64,000 bases of DNA from Thiovibrio sp964588325 (GTDB taxonomy: Bacteria > Desulfobacterota > Desulfobulbia > Desulfobulbales > Desulfurivibrionaceae): contig CAZPOR010000008.1 in the NCBI GenBank assembly GCA_964588325.1, forward strand, positions 89,133-153,132. Direction: 5' to 3'. Below are positions 6,973 through 15,842 of the stretch, in pieces. The notes below the pieces were generated by a model. The model did not search any database. It had not been told where the DNA came from and saw only the letters and a list, made by a program, of their open reading frames with translations. Each line of letters begins with the position of its first letter. Position 1 is the stretch's first letter. The position numbers and the translations under genes were made by a program.

Positions 6973-7314
6973 CTACTTGCCCTGCACCGGAGCCATGGGC
7001 ACATCCTTGTCCGCCGAAGGCAGCGGGATCGGCGCGCTCTGCGGTTCGGCAATCGGAGCCACCTCTTTCATGACCGAGCCATCGCCCACCCTGGTTGACA
7101 TATAGGCCAGGGAGATGGAGGTCAGCATGAAGACAACCGCGGCCCAGGTGGTGAGCTTGTTCAGCAGGGGCAGGGGGCCTTCCGTGCCGAACACCGTCTG
7201 GCTGGAGCCGCCGAAAGCCGCGCCCATGCTGGCGCCCTTGCCGTGCTGCAACAGCACGATCACGATGAGGAACAGGCAAACAACTACATGCACAATGGTC
7301 AGTAAGGTGGTCAT
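6973..7314 (-). CDS. secG: Preprotein translocase subunit SecG
   Basis: This 113-residue inner-membrane protein has two hydrophobic segments, residues ~3-22 (LLTIVHVVVCLFLIVIVLLQ) and ~52-72. Between them is the conserved cytosolic loop GKGASMGAAFGGSSQTVFG. SecG assists SecYE/SecA in protein export. The start at 7314 (MTTLLTIVH) fits the family; the frame is open further upstream without homology. A Pro/Ala-rich tail follows the second helix. It is co-oriented with tpiA (17 bases apart) and precedes tRNA-Leu. Confidence 0.93.
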   Translation of the reverse strand: MTTLLTIVHVVVCLFLIVIVLLQHGKGASMGAAFGGSSQTVFGTEGPLPLLNKLTTWAAVVFMLTSISLAYMSTRVGDGSVMKEVAPIAEPQSAPIPLPSADKDVPMAPVQGK

Positions 7315-7330
7315 TCGCTCTTGGTTACCG

Positions 7331-8089
7331 TTATTGCCGGAAGTGGATGATGCGTTCGAAGGAATCGGCCTTGAGCGATGCCCCGCCAACCAGGGCCCCG
7401 TCTATATCGGGCTGCCGCAACAGGGCATCCACGTTCCCCGAATTGACGCTGCCACCATACAATATTCTCATTTGGCGGGCAATACTTTTCTCGTACATCG
7501 CACCCAGCAGATTCCGCACGAATTCATGGGCTTCCTGGGCCTGTTCCTCGCTGGCGGTCTTGCCGGTGCCGATGGCCCAGACCGGCTCATAGGCAAGCAC
7601 CAGCTTGGCAGGCTCAGCCACGGCAATACCGGCAAGCCCGAGCCGGACCTGGCGCTCAAGCACGGCCATGGTCTGGCCGGCCTCGCGCTCGGCCAGGGTT
7701 TCGCCAAAACAGAGAACCGGAGTCATGCCAAAACGCATGGCCCCGGCCACCCGCTGGTTGATGAGCGCATCGGTCTCGCCGAAGATCTGCCTTCGCTCCG
7801 AATGGCCGATGATGGCCATGGTGCAACCCAGCTCCCGCAGCATGGAAGGGGCGATCTCCCCGGTAAAGGCGCCCTGCTCTTCCCAGCAGACATTCTGGGC
7901 CGCCAGCCGGACCTCCGAGCCGCGCACCACCTCAGCCACCGTGGCCAGGGCGGTGAAGGGCGGAGCGATCATGACCTCACGGCCGGTCAGCCCCTTGCAG
8001 GCCTGAACCACGGCCCCGGCAAGATTTCTGGCCTCGGCCAGCGAGGTATGCATCTTCCAGTTCCCGGCAATCAGGGGGATGCGCTGCAT
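7331..8089 (-). CDS. tpiA: Triosephosphate isomerase
   Basis: The protein is 252 residues, the usual length. It shows the active-site signatures GNWKMH (catalytic Lys), IIGHSERR (His), AYEPVWAIGTG (Glu plus flexible loop 6) and the phosphate-binding YGGSVN. It interconverts dihydroxyacetone phosphate and glyceraldehyde-3-phosphate in glycolysis/gluconeogenesis. The ribosome-binding site AAGGAG precedes the ATG. The pgk stop lies only three bases upstream of the ATG, so the two are cotranscribed. Confidence 0.97.
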   Translation of the reverse strand: MQRIPLIAGNWKMHTSLAEARNLAGAVVQACKGLTGREVMIAPPFTALATVAEVVRGSEVRLAAQNVCWEEQGAFTGEIAPSMLRELGCTMAIIGHSERRQIFGETDALINQRVAGAMRFGMTPVLCFGETLAEREAGQTMAVLERQVRLGLAGIAVAEPAKLVLAYEPVWAIGTGKTASEEQAQEAHEFVRNLLGAMYEKSIARQMRILYGGSVNSGNVDALLRQPDIDGALVGGASLKADSFERIIHFRQ

Positions 8090-8092
8090 GGG

Positions 8093-9283
8093 CTACTCCT
8101 TATTTTTTGCTTCCAGAGCCGCGACTCCGGGGAGCGCCTTGCCCTCCATCAGCATGAGAAATGCGCCGCCGCCCGTGGAAATGTAGGAGATGTTGCTCGA
8201 TTCTCCGGCCTTGTGCACCGCCACATCGGTATCTCCCCCTCCGACAATGGTCAGAGCGTGAGAGCGGGCCACATGCTGGACCATGGCCATGGTTCCCCGG
8301 GAAAAGGCGTCCATCTCAAAGGCGCCCATGGGTCCGTTCCAGATGATGGTTTTCGCGTCCTCCAGAGCCTCGGAAAAAAGAACCGTGGTGGCCGGGCCGA
8401 TATCGAGGACCATCCAATCGGCTGGCACCTCCTGCACCGTTACCCGCTTGGATTCTGCCCGGGCTTCAAACCTGTCGGCGACGATGCAATCAACCGGCAA
8501 ATACAGTTTGACCCCAAGGCGCTTGGCCTTGTTGAGCAATTCCCGGGCCGTATCGAGCAACTCGTCCTCGACCTTGGACTTCCCCATGCCATGCCCGATG
8601 CTTTTCAGGAAGGTGTTGGCCATGGCCCCGCCGATGATCATCTTGTCCACCCGGTCCATGAGGTTGTCCAGGGCGCCGAGCTTGCTCGACACCTTGGCTC
8701 CGCCCACGATGGCGACCAAGGGCCGCATGGGGTTGCTTACCGAACGGTGGAAATAATCCATCTCCTTTTGGAGCAGGAAGCCGGCCGCACACTGGTCCAC
8801 GAACTGGGTCACCCCCACCACCGAAGCGTGGGCCCGATGCGCCACGGCAAAGGCATCGTTGATATAGATATCGCAGAGGCTGGCCAACTGGCTGGCAAAC
8901 CCCTCGTCGTTCTGCTGTTCTTCCGCATGAAAACGGAGATTTTCAAGAAGCAGCACGCTGCCGGGTTCCATGGCCTCCACCATGGCCCGGGTCTCCTCGC
9001 CGATGCAGTCGGGCGCCAGCTTGACCTCCTTGTTCAGCAGACGGGAGAGACGCTTGGCAGCGGGAGCCAGACTGAACTCCGGCTTGCGGCTGCCCTTGGG
9101 GCGTCCAAGATGCGAGCAGATGATGATCTTGGCATTTTCATCCAGGGCATAGTTGAGCGTGGGCAACACCCCGCGAATCCGGATATCGTCGGTGATGTTC
9201 TGCTGTTCATCCAGCGGCACGTTAAAATCAACGCGGATGAGCAATTTCTTTCCCTTGATGTCAAGATCCCGGAGATTCTTCAT
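8093..9283 (-). CDS. pgk: Phosphoglycerate kinase
   Basis: This 396-residue enzyme has the complete family pattern: RVDFNVPL and SHLGRPKG for 3-phosphoglycerate binding, VGGAKVSSK in the hinge region, and GGGDTDVAV near the C-terminal nucleotide site. It transfers phosphate between 1,3-bisphosphoglycerate and ADP. A strong ribosome-binding site (GAGGGAGGG) lies before the ATG. It is transcribed with tpiA and secG downstream and rimI and gap upstream, forming a glycolysis cluster on the minus strand. Confidence 0.97.
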   Translation of the reverse strand: MKNLRDLDIKGKKLLIRVDFNVPLDEQQNITDDIRIRGVLPTLNYALDENAKIIICSHLGRPKGSRKPEFSLAPAAKRLSRLLNKEVKLAPDCIGEETRAMVEAMEPGSVLLLENLRFHAEEQQNDEGFASQLASLCDIYINDAFAVAHRAHASVVGVTQFVDQCAAGFLLQKEMDYFHRSVSNPMRPLVAIVGGAKVSSKLGALDNLMDRVDKMIIGGAMANTFLKSIGHGMGKSKVEDELLDTARELLNKAKRLGVKLYLPVDCIVADRFEARAESKRVTVQEVPADWMVLDIGPATTVLFSEALEDAKTIIWNGPMGAFEMDAFSRGTMAMVQHVARSHALTIVGGGDTDVAVHKAGESSNISYISTGGGAFLMLMEGKALPGVAALEAKNKE

Positions 9284-9308
9284 GGGATTGTCCCTCCCTC
9301 AAACTTTT

Positions 9309-9800
9309 TTATGCGCCGGCGAGAACTGTCTTTTCCATGAGAATCGCATCTTCCGGCGGCGAGGTGTAGTAGTTTTTTCTCAGCCCCGCCCGGCAGAAAC
9401 CGAATCGCTCGTACAAGGCCAAGGCCGGAAGATTGCCAGCGCGCAGTTCCAGAAAACAACGGCCCACGCCCTGCTTCGCCAGAAAGCGGAGAACGTGCGC
9501 CACAAGCTGCCCCGCTATCCCCTGCCGCCGATGTTCAAGGCCCACCGCGATTTTCAGCAGCTCCGCCTCGCCAACACAGCTCCGGCCACAGACAAAGCCG
9601 CACACCAGCCCAGAAGCGGTGGATTCGGCAACACACTGCCAGCCGCCCTCCTGTTCCAGCTCACTGGTCAGTTGCTCGACATTCCACGGAGAGAGATTTT
9701 CAGACTCGATGGCATGCACCGCCCCGAGATCATCGCCGGTCATGGGGCGAATCAAAAAGGCGCACGGCTCGCATTCCTCCTTGAGCCTTTCGCCTTTCAC
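9309..9800 (-). CDS. rimI: Ribosomal-protein-S18-alanine N-acetyltransferase (RimI-like GNAT)
   Basis: This 163-residue GNAT enzyme has the acetyl-CoA motif A HRRQGIAGQLVAHVL, and FLELRAGNLPALALYERFGF, the typical RimI ending with NYYTSPPEDAILMEK. RimI acetylates the N-terminal alanine of ribosomal protein S18; related enzymes have other N-terminal targets. A GTG start at 9800 is preceded by AGGAAAAAG. It sits between gap and pgk on the same strand, an unusual but not unique place. RimI over generic GNAT is favoured by the NYY motif. Confidence 0.82.
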   Translation of the reverse strand: MKGERLKEECEPCAFLIRPMTGDDLGAVHAIESENLSPWNVEQLTSELEQEGGWQCVAESTASGLVCGFVCGRSCVGEAELLKIAVGLEHRRQGIAGQLVAHVLRFLAKQGVGRCFLELRAGNLPALALYERFGFCRAGLRKNYYTSPPEDAILMEKTVLAGA

Positions 9801-9815
9801 CTTTTTCCTGCCTTT

Positions 9816-11024
9816 CTAGATCATCTGCTCGGCGATGGAAACGGTCCTGTCGCCCAGCACGTTGGTATAGCTGCCCAGCTCGTTGTCGTACCAAGCGTAC
9901 ACCACCGCCTGGGTCACCGGCACTTCCAGGATGGTCGGGCCGATGTTGCATCCGAGCTTGGCCAGATTCACCTTGAGGCTGCCCGTGCGGGTATGGGTCT
10001 CGGAACCCTCGATAACCGCGGCGGCAAACGGCAGACCGATGATATCCGTGGAAACGTGCTGCTCGTCGCTGTATTCCAGATAGCGGGAGTTCTTGGCGTA
10101 ATCCCGGTAGATGGAGTTCACCAGATTCCGCTTGATGGGATTTTCCATGCTCTCGTCCTGGAGGTTGAGCACCAGGACAATCAGAGAGCCGGTATTGGTG
10201 GGAATCCGCACCGACTCGGCGATGAAGCCGATGCTCTTCATCTCCGGGATAACCAGGGGCAGAGCCTTTGCCGCACCGGTGGTGGTCAGGATGATATTAT
10301 TGAAGATGCTGCGGCTTTTCCGGAGATCGGTGGCCCCGGCATTGGGCAACCGGTCCAGCACCTGCTGGCTGCCGGTGGCGGCATGGACCGTGACCATGGA
10401 GGCGCTCAAAAACCGGTCCGCGCCGAAATGATCCAGCATGGGCTTGATCATGTAGGAGAGGCAGGTGGTGGTGCAGGAGGCCGCGGAAATCAGGGTGTGC
10501 TGGGACGGGTTGAAATCGCCGTCGTTGATGCCCATCACCGTGGTGACGGCGTCGGCTGGCATCTCCACCCCCTTGTTCTTGATCTTGAAGGGGGCGGAAA
10601 GGAGCACCTTTTCGGCTCCGGCCTGCACATGGCCCCGCAGGGCGCCCTTGGGGCTGTCCGCATCCGCGGTGGGATCGGTAAAAGCGCCGGTGGTGTCAAC
10701 AACCAGCCGCACCCCGTTTTCCTTCCACTGGATCCCGGCGGGATTCCTTGCTTCACGCAGGATCTTGACCGGTACGCCGTTGATGGTCATGGTGCCATCC
10801 GCGTCGTTGAGATTCTCAATAACCTGGGAGCCCTTGCAGCCATGGAGATACATGCCGAGCCGCCCGTAGGAGCTGTCCCGGTCGATGGAGCTTGCTATAT
10901 CCTGAAGCCCGGTGCCCACCTGCCGCCCCACGTTGACCACAATCTCGGAAAAATGCTTGCGGGAAACATGATGCCAGAGTGAAAGCTTACCGATCCGGCC
11001 CAGCCCGTTAATGCCTAATTTCAT
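9816..11024 (-). CDS. gap: Glyceraldehyde-3-phosphate dehydrogenase, long variant
   Basis: The 402-residue protein is longer than the usual ~335. It starts with the Rossmann motif GINGLGRIG, contains the catalytic block SAASCTTTC (Cys184) and HAATGSQ, and ends with YAWYDNELGSYTN. It oxidises glyceraldehyde-3-phosphate with NAD(P). Extra residues lie around 35-65 and near 116-135 in the nucleotide domain. An AAGGAG ribosome-binding site precedes the ATG. It opens the minus-strand glycolytic cluster (gap-rimI-pgk-tpiA-secG). Cofactor preference cannot be read from the sequence. Confidence 0.9.
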   Translation of the reverse strand: MKLGINGLGRIGKLSLWHHVSRKHFSEIVVNVGRQVGTGLQDIASSIDRDSSYGRLGMYLHGCKGSQVIENLNDADGTMTINGVPVKILREARNPAGIQWKENGVRLVVDTTGAFTDPTADADSPKGALRGHVQAGAEKVLLSAPFKIKNKGVEMPADAVTTVMGINDGDFNPSQHTLISAASCTTTCLSYMIKPMLDHFGADRFLSASMVTVHAATGSQQVLDRLPNAGATDLRKSRSIFNNIILTTTGAAKALPLVIPEMKSIGFIAESVRIPTNTGSLIVLVLNLQDESMENPIKRNLVNSIYRDYAKNSRYLEYSDEQHVSTDIIGLPFAAAVIEGSETHTRTGSLKVNLAKLGCNIGPTILEVPVTQAVVYAWYDNELGSYTNVLGDRTVSIAEQMI

Positions 11025-11171
11025 GGGGATGCATCTCCTTCTGCGCGTTAATTAAACAGGCACATCTTGTGCTGCGAAACAATCTGTCGATTATACGAAA
11101 GGGTCATGCTTCCGGCAAGGAAAACTTTACAGCCGCGCCCCGGAAGACCTTGGCCGCATAGGTAAAACAAC

Positions 11172-12563
11172 CTACTCGCTCTCCGGAGCCAGAGGCGGCC
11201 GGGCAATCTTGTGCAGGGGCTCCATGGGCGCGATATCCCTGACCAGGGCCGGGTCCATCTCCTGCAACTTCCGGGCGGTGACCAGCACCCGCCCCTCAAA
11301 GGAACCCACCGCCCGGTTGTACGATTCCACCGCCCGGTCCAGCCCCTTGCGCATGTCGTGAAAATGATCGCCCAATACCCCCAGCCGTTCATACAGGGTG
11401 CGTCCCAGCTCGCCGATGACCTGGGCATGCTCGGCGATCTTTTCCTGCCGCCAGCCGTAGGAGACCGCACGCAGCAGGGCGATCAGCGTGGTGGGCGTGG
11501 CAAGGATGACCTTTTGCGCCACCCCGCATTCGATCAATTCAGGGTCCTGCTCCAGGGCGGCGCTAAAAAAATTCTCGCCGGGCAGAAAAAGAACCACGAA
11601 CTCCGGCGTGGGCTGAAATTGTTCCCAATAAAATTTTCCGGCCAACTGGCCGAGATGGGTGCGCACCTGCCGGGCATGCTCCTTGAGCCTTGCCTGCCGG
11701 GTCTCGTCATCCCCCGCCTCCATGGCCTCAAGATAGGCGGACAGCGGGGTTTTGGAATCGACCACGATATTCTTGCCGTTGGGCAGCCGGACGATCAGAT
11801 CCGGGCGCAGCCGGCCGGCCCCGGTTTCCACCGACCCCTGCTCGACAAAATCGCAATGCTCCACCATCCCGGCCATCTCGACCACCCGCCGCAGTTGCAT
11901 CTCGCCCCACCGGCCGCGCACCGAGGGCTTGCGCAACGCATTGACCAGATTAGCCGTTTCCCCGTGGAGCCGGGCCTGGCTGGTGGCCAGGGACTTGACC
12001 TGCTCGGTCAGCCCGGCATACGCCTCGACCCGCTCTTTTTCCACCTGGCGGATCTGGTCATCGACCTTTTTCAGAGATTCATGCATGGGCAACAGCAGCT
12101 CCTGAATGGCCCGTTTTCTGGTTTCCATGTCGGCCATGCCCCGTTCCTGAAATTTTGCCAGGGTCTGCTGGGCAAGCTCCAGAAACCGCTGGCTGTTGCT
12201 TTGAAAGATATCGGCGGAAATGGACTTGAAGGCGTTGGCCAGTTCCTGCCTCGCCTCCTGCAGAAGCGCTTGTTTTTCCTGGAGTTGCCGCTGCTCCACC
12301 TCAAGCCGCGCCGCAAGCTCCGCGACCCTGGCTTGCAGCAGCCCGTTTTCCCGCCGCAGTCCGGTGCGCTCCTCCTCTCCCGCGGCCAACCGCCTCTCCA
12401 AATCGACAAGCTGACCCTCCCGGAGCTGCACCCGCTCCTCGGCCAGCCCGCGCTGCCCGGCCAGACGGTTTCGCATGAGCAGCCACATCAGCATGCCGCC
12501 GAAGCACATCCCAGCCATGGCCGAAAAAAAAGCAAAAATGATATCCATCGGCACATTCCCCAA
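11172..12563 (-). CDS. rmuC: DNA recombination protein RmuC
   Basis: The 463-residue protein has an N-terminal membrane helix (residues ~8-27). A long coiled coil follows (~30-215), rich in E/R/Q/L heptads. The conserved RmuC nuclease-like domain comes next, with VRGRWGEMQLRRVVEMAGM, DLIVRLPNGKNIVVDSKTPL and ATPTTLIALLRAV. RmuC limits inversions at short inverted repeats in E. coli; its biochemistry is poorly defined. It is oriented opposite to the flagellin gene downstream in the window. Confidence 0.93.
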   Translation of the reverse strand: MGNVPMDIIFAFFSAMAGMCFGGMLMWLLMRNRLAGQRGLAEERVQLREGQLVDLERRLAAGEEERTGLRRENGLLQARVAELAARLEVEQRQLQEKQALLQEARQELANAFKSISADIFQSNSQRFLELAQQTLAKFQERGMADMETRKRAIQELLLPMHESLKKVDDQIRQVEKERVEAYAGLTEQVKSLATSQARLHGETANLVNALRKPSVRGRWGEMQLRRVVEMAGMVEHCDFVEQGSVETGAGRLRPDLIVRLPNGKNIVVDSKTPLSAYLEAMEAGDDETRQARLKEHARQVRTHLGQLAGKFYWEQFQPTPEFVVLFLPGENFFSAALEQDPELIECGVAQKVILATPTTLIALLRAVSYGWRQEKIAEHAQVIGELGRTLYERLGVLGDHFHDMRKGLDRAVESYNRAVGSFEGRVLVTARKLQEMDPALVRDIAPMEPLHKIARPPLAPESE

Positions 12564-12700
12564 AAAACTTTACGATTAATCTGTAAAAAAACGAAAAAAA
12601 ATTATACAATTTTACCAACCCGTTATTTTACGGTGAAAATCATCGCTCGTTTCGGTCACGGATGACCGCCCCACATCACCTCAACGGAAGGAGGCTCGCC

Positions 12701-13744
12701 ATGGCTTTCCAAATCACCAACACCACCGCCCTCTCCGCCCACGGCAACCTGGCCACCTCATACAACAGCCTGGCAAAATCCGTGGAGCGGCTTTCATCGG
12801 GACTCCGGATCAACCGCGCCGCCGACGACCCGGCCGGGCTGCATATCGCCTCCGGCCTTGACGCCCAGGCAAAGAGCTTCGGCCAGGCAATCCGCAACTC
12901 CAACGACGGCACCTCCATCATGCAGATCATGGACGATGCCCTGTACGAGTCGGTCAACATCCTCTCCTCCATCAAAACCAAGGCCGTGCAGGCCGCGCAG
13001 GACAGCCAGTCAACCGCCACCCGCAAAACCATTCAGAATGATATCACCAAATTGCTGGAGGAGCTCAATATTATCGCCCAAACCTCCACCTACAACGGGC
13101 AAAACCTGCTGACCGGCATATTCAGCGACAAAAAATTCCAGATCGGCGCCGGCCCAATAGCGGCCGGAACAACGTTATCCGCCGACACCGTGACCACGGC
13201 GGACACAACGATGACCAACGACATGCTGCTCCTAAACGGCTCCATCATCAAATCCGGCTCGACCATGACCGCAGGCGCCTATGCAGGGGAAAACCTCACC
13301 CTCAACGCGGCCATGACCACCAGCCAGAACATGACCCTGCTCGCCAGCGGTTCGGTACTCGCCGCCAATGCGGGAGGCGCGGCAAGCACCCAGCTCACCA
13401 GCGAAACCACCCTGCGCCTTTCCGACCTGAGCGTTCTTACGGCCGGCGATGCGCAAACCGCCATCGTCCTTGCCGAAGCCGCCATGGACGACATCAACGC
13501 CATCCGCGCCACAGTGGGCGCCACCCAGAGCCAGTTTGCCGCCAACGTCGCGAACCTCTCCACCGCCCAGGTCAATGCGCAGAACGCCTACTCGAACATT
13601 ATGGATATTGACTTTTCCGAGGAAACCATTATTTTTACCAAAATGAACGTGCTGATGCAGCCCGGCTCCTTTGCCCTTACCCAGGCCAACGCCATGACAA
13701 CAGGCGTTCTCAATCTGCTGCAAGGGGGAAGCGGCAGCAACTAG
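12701..13744 (+). CDS. fliC: Flagellin
   Basis: The 347-residue protein has the conserved flagellin N-domain, with SVERLSSGLRINRAADDPAG at about residues 27-46. It also has the C-domain, with AEAAMDDINAIRATVGATQS and a late ALTQANAM block ending LNLLQGGS. The middle (~150-250) is Thr/Ala/Ser/Met-rich and low in complexity, as expected for a surface-exposed domain. The ATG at 12701 has a strong GGAAGGAGG site; a longer frame from 12662 is not needed. No other flagellar gene lies nearby, so it is a detached fliC copy. A terminator follows at 13817. Flagellins are exported by the type III apparatus and need no signal peptide. Confidence 0.93.
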   Translation: MAFQITNTTALSAHGNLATSYNSLAKSVERLSSGLRINRAADDPAGLHIASGLDAQAKSFGQAIRNSNDGTSIMQIMDDALYESVNILSSIKTKAVQAAQDSQSTATRKTIQNDITKLLEELNIIAQTSTYNGQNLLTGIFSDKKFQIGAGPIAAGTTLSADTVTTADTTMTNDMLLLNGSIIKSGSTMTAGAYAGENLTLNAAMTTSQNMTLLASGSVLAANAGGAASTQLTSETTLRLSDLSVLTAGDAQTAIVLAEAAMDDINAIRATVGATQSQFAANVANLSTAQVNAQNAYSNIMDIDFSEETIIFTKMNVLMQPGSFALTQANAMTTGVLNLLQGGSGSN

Positions 13745-13816
13745 CCGCGGCAAGCCCGGATTTCCCGAAACATTTCACGCCGCACCGTTTCGCCCCACCG
13801 CTGCACCACAGACACC

Positions 13817-13851
13817 AAAAGGGCTCACCTGTTGAGCCCTTTTCTTTTTTT
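13817..13851 (+). terminator. Rho-independent terminator after the flagellin gene
   Basis: AAAAGGGCTCA pairs perfectly with TGAGCCCTTTT around a five-base loop and is followed by CTTTTTT. It lies 73 bases after the flagellin stop and just before the next gene. Confidence 0.9.
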
Positions 13852-13883
13852 ATTGTTACGCTATTTTGCAAGGAGAAAACCCC

Positions 13884-14546
13884 ATGTTGAACGACGGCGA
13901 AAAAGGTGCGGTACTACAACGCGACAAGGAAACCTATGCCATTGTCCCCCATCTTCCGCTCGGCCTCATCACCCCGGCGCAACTGCGCAAGATCGCCGAC
14001 GTAGCGGAAAAATACAAGACAGCCGCCCTCAAGATCACCAGCGCGGCCCGCATTGCCATTGTCGGCCTCAAGGAAGCGGACATCGACAATGTTTGGCAGG
14101 ATCTGGACATGAATCCCGGGGCAGCCATCGGCCTCTGTGTTCGCAGCATCAAGGCCTGCCCCGGCAACACCCTCTGCCGCCTTGGCCAGCAGGATGCCTT
14201 GGCCATGGGCATGGAACTCGATACCCGCTACCACGGCCTCGTGCTGCCCGGCAAGATGAAAATGGGGGTCTCCGGCTGTCCCAACCAGTGCGCCGAGACC
14301 TCGGTAAAGGATCTGGGGCTGGTGGGCAAGGCCAAGGGCTGGACCATCCTGGTCGGAGGCAATGCCGCCTCCAAGGCGAGAATCGGCGTCACCCTCTGCG
14401 AAAACCTTTCCAGCGAGGAAACGTTGGCCACCTGCGCGCGGATCATCGCCTACTTCAAGGAAAACGCCAAAAAAGGCGAGCGGATGGGCCGGTTCCTGGA
14501 CAGGATCGGCCTTGAGACCTTCCGGGCCGCCGTGCTTGCCGGATAG
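13884..14546 (+). CDS. Assimilatory-type (low-molecular-weight) sulfite reductase
   Basis: This 220-residue protein matches the small monomeric siroheme sulfite reductase known from Desulfovibrio. It has the cluster/siroheme motifs ACPGNTLC (C-x5-C) and GCPNQC (C-x3-C), with the expected ~40-residue spacing, and the sulfite-binding region LKITSAARIAIVGL. The enzyme reduces sulfite to sulfide in the cytoplasm; the physiological role in sulfate reducers is debated. The ATG at 13884 follows AAGGAGAAAACCCC; the frame is open from a weaker codon at 13866. It is monocistronic. Confidence 0.88.
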   Translation: MLNDGEKGAVLQRDKETYAIVPHLPLGLITPAQLRKIADVAEKYKTAALKITSAARIAIVGLKEADIDNVWQDLDMNPGAAIGLCVRSIKACPGNTLCRLGQQDALAMGMELDTRYHGLVLPGKMKMGVSGCPNQCAETSVKDLGLVGKAKGWTILVGGNAASKARIGVTLCENLSSEETLATCARIIAYFKENAKKGERMGRFLDRIGLETFRAAVLAG

Positions 14547-14637
14547 TTTCTATTTCCGGCCCTGCCATGGGCTTGCCGCCCGTGGCAGGGCGGTCCCGCG
14601 CCCCTTCTCCTCTCCCCCCGACCAATCACAAATACTA

Positions 14638-14665
14638 TTGACAATTTTGAAGTATCGGCTATTTT
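14638..14665 (+). promoter_or_regulatory. Sigma70-type promoter of tRNA-Met
   Basis: A perfect -35 TTGACA (14638-14643) and a -10 TATTTT (14660-14665) are separated by 16 bases. The tRNA begins 28 bases after the -10. Confidence 0.75.
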
Positions 14666-14693
14666 GTTTGATTCAGTCTTGGTTAGAGAATAT

Positions 14694-14770
14694 GGGCCTA
14701 TAGCTCAACTGGCTAGAGCCACCGGCTCATAACCGGTCGGTCCCTGGTTCGAATCCAGGTAGGCCCACCA
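14694..14770 (+). tRNA. tRNA with CAT anticodon (elongator tRNA-Met type)
   Basis: This is a 77-nt tRNA with acceptor stem GGGCCTA/TAGGCCC, the GCTCAACTGGCTAGAGC D arm, and anticodon stem ACCGG/CCGGT around CTCATAA (anticodon CAT). The T arm contains GGTTCGAATCC, and CCA is encoded. The first base pair is G-C and the stem is unlike initiator tRNA. A tRNA-Ile whose CAT is modified to lysidine cannot be excluded from sequence alone. Confidence 0.93.
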
Positions 14771-14960
14771 CAAAAAGCCGGAACAGACAGAGCAGGGATG
14801 CAGTGCACGCGCGACAGAAATCAATACATCCGGATATGTTTTGGCAAGGCCCAGGCAGGATTCCGGACACAAGGTGCGACCACACACGGTTAGCGCCTTT
14901 TTTTTATTGTACGGCTATTTTCAAATAACGGCCTAGGCTACCCACGGACACCAACAAAGG

Positions 14961-15842
14961 ATGCCGGAAGAAAAATTTTCCACCGCAGCGCTTCTCTCGA
15001 TCCTCGACTCCATTGCCCCGTTTGCCATGGCTGAACCATGGGACAACGTCGGGCTCATGGTCGGGGATCCCGGCCGGCAGGTCAACGGGATCCTCATCGC
15101 CCTCGACCCAACAGAGGCGCTCATTCACGAAGCCCTCTCGCAGAACCTGAACACCATCCTCACCCACCACCCCCTGATCTTCCATCCCCTGAAAACAATC
15201 CGCTCCGACACCCCCATGGGCCGTATCCTGAAAACAGCCCTTGCCCACAACCTTTCCCTCATTGCCTGCCACACCAACCTCGATCGTATCGCCGCCGGGG
15301 TCAGCAACGCCTTGGCGGAAAGACTTGACCTGCGCGACACCCGGCCGCTCACCGGTCCGGAATACCCCGAACATGCCCCAAACCCCGGCTTTGGCAAAAT
15401 CGGCACCCTGCCCGCCCCCCTCGCCTCCGAGCAATTCCTACACCGTGTACTGACCATTCTTGATGCCCAGGGCCTCCAGCTTGCCGGCCCCCTGCCGGAG
15501 ACCATCCACACCGTGGCCCTCTGCGGGGGAAGCGGTTCCGATCTGGCAGAAACCGCCTGGAGCATGGGAGCGCAAGTCTATATTACCGCCGAGGTGAAGC
15601 ACAGCGTGGCCCGTTGGGCAGAGGAAGCAGGGTTTTGCGTAATTGACGCGGGCCATTACCCAACCGAAAAACTCATCGTCCCGATCCTGGCGAAGACGCT
15701 GAAAAAAACCTGCGCCGCCAGAGGATTCGCCCCGATAATCACCACCACCGCCCAACAGGACAATCCCATGCATTGGGTTGTCTCGGATGATAACACACCC
15801 AGATTCTGTCAACCAATAGAACCATTGAGGAAGCACAATTGA
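14961..15842 (+). CDS. Nif3-like dinuclear metal centre protein (YbgI/NIF3 family)
   Basis: The 293-residue protein has the family's N-terminal block EPWDNVGLMVGDP and the metal-ligand motif THHPLIFHPLKTI. It then shows ACHTNLDRIAAGVSNALA and a C-terminal ITAEVKHS...DAGHYPTEKL block carrying further His/Glu ligands. The family forms hexamers with a two-metal site; a GTP cyclohydrolase-like activity has been suggested and the role is not settled. Its stop overlaps the TTG start of the next gene, so they are coupled. This pairing with a zinc-ribbon coiled-coil protein is common across bacteria. Confidence 0.9.
   Translation: MPEEKFSTAALLSILDSIAPFAMAEPWDNVGLMVGDPGRQVNGILIALDPTEALIHEALSQNLNTILTHHPLIFHPLKTIRSDTPMGRILKTALAHNLSLIACHTNLDRIAAGVSNALAERLDLRDTRPLTGPEYPEHAPNPGFGKIGTLPAPLASEQFLHRVLTILDAQGLQLAGPLPETIHTVALCGGSGSDLAETAWSMGAQVYITAEVKHSVARWAEEAGFCVIDAGHYPTEKLIVPILAKTLKKTCAARGFAPIITTTAQQDNPMHWVVSDDNTPRFCQPIEPLRKHN

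Noticed and set aside
7115..9340. Very long plus-strand open frame (741 codons) opposite secG, tpiA and pgk
   Set aside because: It lies antisense to three well-defined genes and shows no family motifs; a GC-rich shadow frame.
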